From assembly GCA_963710735.1 (NCBI GenBank), contig CAVQBN010000001.1, positions 1-64,000 on the forward strand: a stretch of 64,000 nucleotides of DNA, given 5' to 3'. Shown piece after piece: positions 1 to 7,541 of this stretch. The notes beneath the pieces are model-generated. The model was not told the DNA's origin. It did not search any database and saw only the letters and a list, made by a program, of their open reading frames with translations. The translations under genes and the position numbers were made by a program. Positions within the stretch are counted from its first letter, which is position 1. Each line of letters starts with the position of its first letter. This DNA comes from FEN-1297 sp963710735 (GTDB lineage: Bacteria; Bacteroidota; Ignavibacteria; Ignavibacteriales; Ignavibacteriaceae).

Positions 1-137
1 ACTTCAATTAACGAAGACAAACTAATGGTCACTTATGTGATAAACTGGGATGCAGCGAATCTTCCAAGCATGTTTATTTCTATCAATTAAAAGCGGGCAG
101 CTTTGTTGAAACTAAGAAGATGGTTTTATTAAAATAA
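1..137 (+). pseudogene. 3' end of a T9SS-exported protein gene, frameshifted (partial)
   Basis: Only the last 45 or so codons lie inside the window. Frame 1 is open from base 1 and reads a segment containing NEDKL and INWDAANLPS. It then stops at 88-90. From about base 66 frame 3 continues with VYFYQLKAGSFVETKKMVLLK-like sequence and ends at TAA 135-137. Joined, the two pieces make a typical C-terminal T9SS type A sorting domain, with the usual turn, the YFYQL strand, and a basic end in KMVLLK. The shift falls around bases 63-72. The parent protein cannot be identified because its body lies upstream of the window. It may be a real decayed gene or a base-calling error. The T9SS reading is established knowledge of the tail pattern; the frameshift is seen directly. 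Confidence 0.6.
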
Positions 138-154
138 AAAAAGAGGCATGAGAA

Positions 155-1140
155 ATGAAAATTTTTATTACCGGAGGAACAGGATTTATTGGACGACACA
201 CAGTCGAGTTATTAGCACAAGGCAGTCACAAGCTGATAATATTAGTTAGAAAAACTAGCAACATTTCTTTTCTAAACAAACAAAATGTAACATTGGTGGA
301 AGGGAATTTAACCAAAAAAGACTCCATACTCAAGGGTATGGAGGATTGTGACTCTGCAATCAATATTGCATGTCATTATTCTTTCTGGCAACCAGACAAA
401 AAGATTTATAGCGAAATTAATATTAATGGCACTCAAAATGTTTTAGCATGTGCTTTGAAAAGAGGTATTAAGAAAGTTGTGCACATTAGTACTGCCGGAA
501 TTTATGGTAAACCAAAAGAAGAACCTTTTACAGAAGAAAAATTCGTTGGTCCGTTCAGTATAGTGAATATTTCCGGACTAAATATGAAGGTGAACGTATT
601 GCATGGAATTTGTTTGAGAAGAAAGGATTACCGCTTGTTGTAATTTACCCCGTCTGCGTTTTGGGTGCTGGAGACAATAAAGCAAGCGGGCGATATATCC
701 AGGATTTAATTAATCGTAATCTACCAGCTACAGTATTTAAGAATCGAATTTTCAGTTTTGTTTATGTTAAAGATTTAGCGCAAGCGATTGTCAATGCTTT
801 GGAAAAAGATAACAATATTGGTGAAAAATATTTAGTTGGAAATTATCGATATAAATGGGGGGAGATCAACACAATGATCAGCGAAATTTCAGGAGTTCCG
901 TTACCGATGTTTAGCCTACCTGATTCTGTTACTATGATGAATGCGTTTTTTTTAACCGGCTTAGCTAACTTGATAAAAAAGCCTCCTTTGTGGGGAATGG
1001 CTTTCGATCAAATGAAAGTAATGAAAGCAGGTTTTAATGTAGATGGAAGCAAAGCGGAAAGAGAATTAGGAATTAAATACACTCCAATCCGTTTTGCTTT
1101 GGAAGAAGCAATTAATTCATTTAAAAGTAAAGATTCATAA
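155..1140 (+). pseudogene. NAD-dependent epimerase/dehydratase (extended SDR), frameshifted
   Basis: Two reading frames, 155-643 and 610-1140 (open upstream to about 541), together encode one extended short-chain dehydrogenase of about 328 residues. This is the normal length for HpnA/dihydroflavonol-reductase-like epimerases. The N-terminal piece has the NAD-binding GGTGFIG motif at residues 7-13. The catalytic YxxxK lies in the second frame as YFRTK followed by YEGERIAW. The C-terminal half carries the SYVYVKDLAQAI-like substrate region and ends normally. The frame changes between about 545 and 565, consistent with one missing base. The TTG at 610 is not a real start, because the coding pattern continues upstream of it. 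The substrate is unknown. The gene is either freshly broken or affected by a sequence error. Confidence 0.75.
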
Positions 1141-1360
1141 TAGAAATGTATGAAGAGGAACATCGCTATGAGTAGTAGAAGTATTTTAATTTTTATTTGA
1201 ATCACTTTTCCCTCAACAAGAAACGGTAAACTAGGTATTGTAACACTTGATCCCCGTTTCATTGCAGTGATTAATAGAGGATGAATGAAAATATTATTAA
1301 CTATAAATAAAATTTATAATTCAAGTGATAAAACAATAATTAATTAGGAAGGAAATAATT
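1141..1360. other. Intergenic region with a possible coding scrap
   Basis: This gap holds the TPR gene's ribosome-binding site (AGGAAGG at 1346-1352, 8 bases before the ATG). Between about 1199 and 1281 one plus-strand frame is open and reads like protein (NGKLGIVTLDP then FIAVINRG, stop TGA at about 1279-1281). It lacks a start and is preceded by a stop. It could be a gene scrap or chance; I do not recognise a family. Confidence 0.25.
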
Positions 1361-2479
1361 ATGAAAGCAGAAAGTACTTTAAAAAGGCATTTTAATATAA
1401 TGACTTTAAGTATTGCCATTTTTTGTATAATCTCCGTATGGCCTTGCGTCGGACAAGAATTGGACTCGACAGTGCAGAAAGCATATAAATTAAGGATGCA
1501 AGGAAAGGTTGATGATGCTAAGTCACTTCTTGAGAAAGCTATATTACAAGATTCTAATAATGCAGCTGCCCATTATGAGCTGGCAAGAATACAAATATAC
1601 AGAGCATTAGGAATAGGAACCAGGGAAACTATATTTGATATAATTGGTGATGGACAGAATCATATTGATAAGGCTGTGGAACTTAATCCTAAAAATGTTA
1701 TATATACCACTTTTGCAGGGCATGTTGGATTTCTTCAAGCATATTTTTCTTTAATGACAGGAGAACTATCAAAAGAAAAATTGACCAGAGCAGTTGAAGC
1801 TTATGAATCAGCACTAAAACTTAAGTCTGATTATTATCAAGTAATGCTCTATCTTATTGAGCTTTATAGCCAATTTCCTAAAGAAGCTGGTGGTGATAAA
1901 TCAAAGGCTGAGCAATATGCGGAGCAGCTTGAAGGAATCGGTGGTGTCTTTGGTGCTAAAGCTAAATCAGTACTACTGCCAGAAGAAGCGGATAGAGTTG
2001 ATTATTGGCGGAAAGTGCTGAAAAAATATGAACAAAATGCTGATGTGCTTGAAGAGTTAGGGAAGGCATATTTAGGAGTGGATAAAGTTGATAGTGCTGT
2101 TGCCTGTTTTGAGAATGCAATCGAGGTCGATCCTAAAAAGGCATCATTATTCTTAGACCTTAGTATATATTATTCCTTTCTTGGAATGAGAGCCGGTGAT
2201 AATAAAGAATTACTTAAGAAATGTGTGATGTCTGGTGATTCTGCAATCGTAAAATACATTGAGTCTAAACCAATTCAGCCAATGCTGGCATACGCAATTG
2301 GAGTAAGAGGAAAATTCAAATTCTTTTTAGGTGACCAGGAGCAAGGACAAGCATTTTTTAAGGAGGCTGAAACTTTGGACCCATATTTTTCAAAAGCTAC
2401 TGGAGCTCCAAGTGCTGATCTCTTTATTCCTCCTGGAGAAATCTCGCAGAACCATAGATATCTTATGAGGCCATTTTAA
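1361..2479 (+). CDS. Secreted or periplasmic tetratricopeptide-repeat protein
   Basis: The 372-residue protein begins with a basic stretch and a hydrophobic segment (about residues 13-31, ending near VGQELDS), read as a signal peptide or membrane anchor. The rest is helical repeat sequence. TPR-like units are visible around residues 39-70 (AKSLLEKAILQDSNNAAAHY), 105-135, 142-170 and 224-265 (SAVACFENAIEVDPKKASLF). TPR arrays are scaffolds for protein contacts, so no enzymatic role is implied. A good Shine-Dalgarno AGGAAGG sits 8 bases before the ATG, which supports this start over the later in-frame ATG at codon 15. It appears to be transcribed alone. The exact function is unknown; similar orphan TPR proteins are common in Bacteroidota. 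Confidence 0.75.
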   Translation: MKAESTLKRHFNIMTLSIAIFCIISVWPCVGQELDSTVQKAYKLRMQGKVDDAKSLLEKAILQDSNNAAAHYELARIQIYRALGIGTRETIFDIIGDGQNHIDKAVELNPKNVIYTTFAGHVGFLQAYFSLMTGELSKEKLTRAVEAYESALKLKSDYYQVMLYLIELYSQFPKEAGGDKSKAEQYAEQLEGIGGVFGAKAKSVLLPEEADRVDYWRKVLKKYEQNADVLEELGKAYLGVDKVDSAVACFENAIEVDPKKASLFLDLSIYYSFLGMRAGDNKELLKKCVMSGDSAIVKYIESKPIQPMLAYAIGVRGKFKFFLGDQEQGQAFFKEAETLDPYFSKATGAPSADLFIPPGEISQNHRYLMRPF

Positions 2480-2615
2480 AAATATTTAGACTTATTAAGT
2501 CTGTAAAAATTGAATAGATATCGAGCAAACCAGAGTGTAAACGCCGATCACCATTTTTATGCGGCGGATTTGAGATTTTTTAATTTTATGTTCTATTAGA
2601 GTTTGTTGTTCATAA

Positions 2616-2640
2616 GCGGATCCGCCTCCGGCGGAAAGGC
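2616..2640. repeat. GC-rich palindrome (TCCGCC-TCC-GGCGGA)
   Basis: A 6-bp perfect stem with a 3-base loop lies at 2621-2635, with GCGGA directly upstream at 2616-2620 that could pair alternatively. Its base composition is far richer in G+C than the surroundings. The pattern resembles dispersed short palindromes seen across many bacterial genomes (from memory, not searched). Confidence 0.45.
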
Positions 2641-2767
2641 AAGGTATTTATCGAGCAGAATTTATTTTTCTCAATTACTTGTATTGGCTTTGCAAAGCAA
2701 AGAAATAAGAGAAGGTAGCTATATAAGTACAAAGAAAATGATTTTGCTGAAGTAAAAATATAAATGT

Positions 2768-2791
2768 AGGGACAAGTCGCGGCTTGTCCCT
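2768..2791. terminator. Perfect 9-bp hairpin, probable bidirectional terminator or dispersed repeat
   Basis: AGGGACAAG (2768-2776) pairs with CTTGTCCCT (2783-2791) around a 6-base loop. It sits 17 bases beyond the stop of the minus-strand DUF3160 gene and is followed on that strand by an A/T-rich stretch, so it could end that transcript. The same palindrome type is a common dispersed repeat in environmental genomes, so either reading is possible. Confidence 0.5.
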
Positions 2792-2808
2792 GCTTAATTT
2801 TATAACGC

Positions 2809-5387
2809 TTATTTTAAAAGAATTATCTTAGCCGAACTCATTTGTCCTGCAGCCCTTAAATTAGTTATATAAACTCCGCTGGAAACACTGACACCGTTAT
2901 CATTTTTTCCGTCCCATCTGTACAAATAATTCCCGGCTGATAAATTTTTATTTAATACACTCTTTACAAGCCTTCCTCGAATATCATAGATGTTAAGTTC
3001 AACCAAAGAATTGGATAATTTTGCCGGAATATTAATGCTTATTGTTGTACTAGGATTAAAAGGATTAGGAAAAGCTTTTACTAATAGATAATTTCCCGGG
3101 ATATTTCCCCCATTATTTTCATTTTTAATTCCTGTAATTAATGTAGCCCCTTGTCCGCGACTTTCACCATTATTATCTGCTAAATAACTGTTTACCCATG
3201 AAGGACGAAGAGCAGAGGTTAAAGCAGAATCCTTCCATTCTTCATCTGTAAGTCTTAAAAAGTTTGTTGAGGTGTATTCATAATAACTCAAAACCGGACC
3301 TATAAATGCAGTCATTTGATTATTTGGTAATGGAGCAACAAAAACTCCCAAATTAACTGGACCTGTTCCCACATGTTTAACCCATCCTAAGGGGGTGCCG
3401 AGACAGTCAGTTGGAACTGTGTGAACATCAGCTACAGTCATATCGTTTGTTAAAAATCCTTCAGATGAACTTTGATAATCTAAATAAAATAATCTCGCAT
3501 ACCATCCGTCATAAGGAAGACTACCGCTTCCGCCGGTTGTATTATATGCCACTCTTTTAAGAAAATCGGATTCTTGCTGACTAAGAGGAATTCCGTTTAA
3601 TTCTTTTTGAGATATTGATAATAACGTATCTGCTGTCTTTCCTAAATTATCAAAATAACTATTGACTATATTCATGAAATACGGTTTGCTTATATTTAAA
3701 TTAGCAAATTCGCTTTGTGCTCGTTCTGCTAGTACTTTTAGATTCTGATAGAATTGGGGAAAAGGTTCGATATAAGTATATGGAAATGAACAGACCGTTC
3801 CTCCTGTATATGATTGTTTTGCATATAATAAATTGTCATGCCTTAACTCAGCCCATGATGCAAGCTGTGTATTCAATTTTTCCTGCCAGAAACCGGCTGT
3901 TTTCATAAAACCCGGTAGGCCGCTTCTATCCAATGGAGGATTTAAAGCGCGGATAGAATTTAACCAGAGGTTATAAAAACTTTTCTGCCAGAAATTTGAG
4001 TCGTATGAATCTATTAAATATCTTAATGCGGCAAGATTACCTCCGTAATTCCATTTCGTAATTTCATCCTGAAGTAATTGAGCTGCGGCATCGTTTCCAA
4101 GCGCAAACACAGCATCAAGAGAAGATGGTAAGAGTCTGCATGCTTTTGTCCTGTCCCAAACTACATTTGAAAATACATAAGAATCAATTATAAACCTTTG
4201 TCCGAATAACAGAAACGATGAAGCCGGAATTATGCTGTCCGGTTGAAATGGATCTCTTAACAAAATTTGAGATAAGATTTTTTGATATGCAAATGAATTA
4301 TTCTTTAGAGTATCTTGGAATGTAATCAGCTTTAAACTGTCTAATAAATCGCTTGCGTCATTTAAATTTACTGCATTTTTCAAGTAAGCTAAGTTATCAA
4401 TCGTTACATTATCCTGGTCACCGACAAAAAACTTCAATATACTCTCTATTAAATTATAAGTTGAGTTTACGTTTGTATTGTCGTAAAGTTCTCTAATCAG
4501 CATTGCGTCAATTGATTGTCTCTGTAGATGATTTAAATATTTGAATTGAATCGTGCATAAGTAATTGCTCTAGGCATTAATAAATAAATTTCAGTTCGTC
4601 CAAGCCACATCATTGCTCTGAAATAATTTGCTAAGAATGGGTATGATGCAATATCGTCATAGTGTCCTCTTGGTTTAAACTGGCTCCAATCATAAGTAAC
4701 CGGAATAGATGAAAATAATGTATCAGAGCCTGCTCCGTTTGCGGCCATTATTTTAGATATAACTTCATTAATCTTTGTTGTGTTATCTGAAAAAACCGGA
4801 CTAACTTGCTCTCCCAACAATTTTAATGCAACAGCAAGATAAAAATCGACATCCTTTAATGATTGAGTCATCCTAGGATTGCTTGAGTATGTTGCCTCCA
4901 AACCTGGAAGGCCGGAATGCATTTGCGTTAGCATACCTTTAACAGAATCTATAAGAACACTTAATTCAACATCTTTCAGAATATTATCATAAGACATATG
5001 CAAAGCATAAAGTATCGCATCAGTTGAAACAAATACCGGCAGATCTTTTTGGAATATATCCAGGAATGCGCCTCCGAATGAATTTGCTTTAAGCCTTTCA
5101 CTTACTACAAATCCATTCTGCTGTAGCAGAGATTTTTCGTAATCTGTTAAATTATATTTTGTATTAATACTGTCGAAATAAACCGCTGATGTATAATCCT
5201 GATGAATATTTGATAAAAACTTTCCGGCGTCATATTGCTGTATTAATGCTTCGGCTGAAATGTTTTGATGTGATTGAAGAAATTGTTTGTATGCTTCTAC
5301 ACTAAAAGTTGAACTTTGTGCGTTTATATTTGCGGTGAAGAATATCTGAATTAAGAGTATAAATAAAAGCTTAAAAAAAGATTTCAT
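2809..5387 (-). CDS. DUF3160 family secreted protein with T9SS C-terminal signal (frameshifted)
   Basis: Two minus-strand frames, 5387-4533 (N-terminal 284 residues) and 4503-2809 (C-terminal 564 residues), form one protein of about 855 residues. The N-terminus has a signal peptide (residues 1-23, ending near INAQ). Both halves match my memory of the DUF3160 family, a secreted family of unknown function. The last 85 or so residues are a T9SS type A sorting domain: FPNPFNPSTTI, then NIYDIRGRLVKSV, YLYRWDGKNDNG and a final SAKIILLK. The frame of the second piece is open upstream of its first ATG (reading YLNHLQRQSIDA), so the break lies between about 4533 and 4560 and is a single-base event. 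The gene stands alone on the minus strand. Whether the break is biological or technical cannot be told from sequence. Confidence 0.75.
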
Positions 5388-5567
5388 AATATCCCCTTAA
5401 ATATTACTTTTAATTTTAAACAAATTGGAAGAATAAATCAATTAATAAGGATGGTTTTAACATAACAATTCATTAGGCATAAATTATTTACTGAAAGTCG
5501 AAATACAAATTTCTCCCCTGAAAAAATTCTGATAAAAAATATATTTTTTATCGTATGCTGTATATAA

Positions 5568-5623
5568 CCACGCCCTTTAGGAGGTGGATTTACATACAAA
5601 TGATAATTTTCGGGCTTTAGCCC
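5568..5623. repeat. Pair of short palindromes with TTTA loops
   Basis: CCACGCCC-TTTA-GGAGGTGG (5568-5587, 6 of 8 positions paired) is followed 24 bases later by GGGC-TTTA-GCCC (5612-5623, perfect). Both have the same TTTA loop. This composite looks like a REP/BIME-type dispersed repeat; copy number elsewhere in the genome is unknown. Confidence 0.4.
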
Positions 5624-5776
5624 AAATCTTTCTTAATACCAATTTCTTTTTATATATAATTTTAGGTGCTGCCCCGGCATAATAGGTTATGTTAAAATTA
5701 GTTCTCAAAGAATAAATATTAGAATAATTGAATAAGCCATTTTAGTTTTTGTTACTTAAAATATATTTATCAATTG

Positions 5777-6122
5777 CCCCGCCATTTATGGCCATAAGCG
5801 TCAACTTAATTTTATTTGATATTACTGTAATTTATAAATAAAAATAAATTACAGTTATTATAACTTCAGTTAAAACATGGAACTCCTACCGGAGTTCTTT
5901 TTCAGTTAGTTTATGCCTTGTTACAAACATATGACTCCTGCCGGAGTCAGTCAAAAACTCCAGAGGAGTTTTATGTTTATAAAGAGAACAAATTAAAAAC
6001 AAACCCGCACTCCGGTAGGAGTGCCATGTTAAGCAATTTAACATAAATAATAAGATAATTTTGCTCAATGGCACTCAAATTCTAAATAGTTAAGTTTACG
6101 TCAAGGGCCATTTATTGCGGGG
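5777..6122. mobile_element. MITE-like nested palindromic element, about 346 bp with 33-bp terminal inverted repeats
   Basis: The left end (starting CCCCGCCATTTATGGCC at 5777) matches the reverse complement of the right end (starting CCCCGCAATAAATGGCC at 6122) at about 25 of the first 33 positions without gaps. The ends share ATGGCC at positions 12-17 and AACTTAA at 27-33. Inside, four hairpins with an ACTCC...GGAGT core lie at 5880-5897, 5932-5949, 5954-5972 and 6007-6024. They are placed almost symmetrically about the centre (103 versus 98 and 155 versus 150 bases from the two ends). The outer pair also shares the flank AACATGG. There is no transposase frame, so this would be non-autonomous. 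A clear target-site duplication was not found. Confidence 0.6.
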
Positions 6123-6318
6123 ATTAATACAAAAAAATAATTATGGCTTTTCCAAAGTAATAATTCAGATAGCCGCATAAATAGAACAAATTGGACTGTA
6201 GCCTAACATTTATTAGAGTTCATTTTACCCCAACATAAAGAGGTTGCATGATAAATTAAGGTTATTTATTAACTCACAGTTTCAACCGCGGGAAAACGAC
6301 GTAAAAACGTACTTAAAG

Positions 6319-6356
6319 AAACCGTTTCATCTGTCCGTCATTTGGCGGAACGGTTT
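6319..6356. repeat. Imperfect hairpin (AAACCGTT / AACGGTTT)
   Basis: Outer arms AAACCGTT (6319-6326) and AACGGTTT (6349-6356) pair perfectly, and inner TCCG/CGGA can extend the structure. It lies in the gene-free island with no obvious link to a gene end; probably another short repeat. Confidence 0.35.
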
Positions 6357-6526
6357 AAAATTTAATACACACAATTGTTTATCCTGGTATAATTTATTTT
6401 ATGATCGAAATTAGTGGTGGGTTACTTTTACTTAATTAATAATTAGAGGTCCTAATTATCATTTTAGAAATTTTCCTTATGCCATTATGTCTTGTCTTAG
6501 AAAATTTTACCCCAATTCTACTCAGC

Positions 6527-6570
6527 CTCTAACAAGTCTATAACAAGCCTCTGCCAAGCCTATTTTAAGG
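6527..6570. repeat. Degenerate 11-bp tandem repeat
   Basis: Four consecutive 11-base units follow the pattern CTCTAACAAGT, CTATAACAAGC, CTCTGCCAAGC, CTATTTTAAGG. A shortened unit precedes them at about 6518-6526. The unit length is not a multiple of three and there is no open frame, so this is a non-coding minisatellite-like tract. Confidence 0.5.
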
Positions 6571-6690
6571 CAATTACAAGGGTTTGCCAAATTGACTTAA
6601 ACTAATTTAGTGAGACTTATAAATACAATAATTTGAATACTGAAAATACTATTAGATCATTTCACTACATTTTCATAGTAAAATTAATCT

Positions 6691-7533
6691 TCACATTTCA
6701 ATAACAGGATTTATCATTTCCCCTATACCCTTTATCCATGAAGTTACCACATCTCCGTCTTTTAAATAACTGGGATATTCTTTTCCATACTGCACGCCGC
6801 TGGGGGTACCGGTTGCAATTATATCACCGGGTTCAAATGTAAATGAATGTGATAGTTTCGAAATCAAATCTGCAACACCAAAGATCATATTCTTTGTATT
6901 GTCCTGCTGAAGAATCTCATCGTTTACCTTGCATCCCAGCTCAAGGTTCTGCGGGTCGGTAATTTCATCTTTAGTTACTATAACAGGGCCCATCGGACAA
7001 AATGTATCCAGCGATTTTCCTCGTACCCACTGGCTTTCCGAAAATTGAACATCTCTCGCGGATACATCGTTAAGAATTGTATATCCGAATACATAATCCA
7101 GCGCTTCTTCTTTTGAAATATTTTTTGCGGTCTTTCCTATTATTACACCAAGTTCAACTTCGTAGTCAACTGCATTTGTAGTTTCAGTGGGAATAATTAT
7201 CGGATCAGTAGGACCTGTAATAGTATTCCTGAATTTGGCAAACACCAATGGTGATTTGGGTAATTCCAATTTGGTCTCATTAGCATGATTAATATAATTA
7301 ACTCCTATAGCAACAATTTTAGATGGATTTGATAGGGGAGCGGCAATACCGTCATTTTGGAGTATTATACCTTCTTTCTCCTTTTCTACCAATTTACTTA
7401 TTTCATTCCATTTAGTTTTTCCGCTTAATATAAAATCCAGCATGCTTCCCGAGAATCCGATTCTGGATAATGGAATAACTCCTTTTTTAGTAATAGCGGT
7501 AAGTGTATTGTCTTTAAGTGTAGCCAGTCTCAT
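6691..7533 (-). CDS. Fumarylacetoacetate hydrolase (FAH) family protein
   Basis: This 280-residue protein has the full FAH fold signature: VAIGVNYINHANE near 74-86, DYEVELGVIIG at 123-133, LNDVSARD near 154-161, RGKSLDTFCPMGP, and a final GDIIATGTPSGV. The metal ligands of the family map to Glu125, Glu127 and Asp156. Members cleave or isomerise beta-diketo acid groups in aromatic-compound and sugar-acid breakdown (for example 2-hydroxyhepta-2,4-diene-dioate isomerase or acylpyruvate hydrolase). The specific substrate cannot be assigned from sequence. It starts 8 bases after the stop of the upstream amidohydrolase gene on the same strand, so the two are probably co-transcribed. Length and motifs are intact and no signal peptide is seen, so it is cytoplasmic. 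Confidence 0.9.
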   Translation of the reverse strand: MRLATLKDNTLTAITKKGVIPLSRIGFSGSMLDFILSGKTKWNEISKLVEKEKEGIILQNDGIAAPLSNPSKIVAIGVNYINHANETKLELPKSPLVFAKFRNTITGPTDPIIIPTETTNAVDYEVELGVIIGKTAKNISKEEALDYVFGYTILNDVSARDVQFSESQWVRGKSLDTFCPMGPVIVTKDEITDPQNLELGCKVNDEILQQDNTKNMIFGVADLISKLSHSFTFEPGDIIATGTPSGVQYGKEYPSYLKDGDVVTSWIKGIGEMINPVIEM

Positions 7534-7541
7534 TTGATTTT

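Larger units (their letters stand above)
2480..2808. other. Gene-free gap containing palindromic repeats
   Basis: No open frame of note. The stretch between the TPR gene and the convergent DUF3160 gene holds three hairpins: a weak AGACTT/AAGTCT stem near 2488-2502, a GC-rich TCCGCC/GGCGGA stem at 2621-2635, and a strong 9-bp stem at 2768-2791. The last two are annotated separately. Confidence 0.6.
5388..6690. other. 1.3-kb gene-free repeat island
   Basis: No convincing gene was found. The 62-codon minus frame at 5886-6074 simply reads through hairpins of the palindromic element. The region holds, in order, two short palindromes (5568-5623), a 346-bp nested palindromic element (5777-6122), a hairpin at 6319-6356 and an 11-bp tandem repeat (6527-6570). 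It lies between two minus-strand genes and may be a landing site for small mobile repeats. Confidence 0.65.

Noticed and set aside
610..612. TTG as a separate start for the second epimerase frame
   Set aside because: The same frame reads conserved SDR sequence (YFRTKYEGERIAW) upstream of it, so it is inside a gene, not a start.
1008..1262. 84-codon minus-strand frame overlapping the epimerase 3' end
   Set aside because: It is antisense to conserved epimerase sequence and its product has no recognisable features.
5886..6074. 62-codon minus-strand open frame inside the palindromic element
   Set aside because: It runs straight through the four hairpins, has no ribosome-binding site and its text (repeated Ser/Arg/Leu from ACTCC cores) is a by-product of the repeats.
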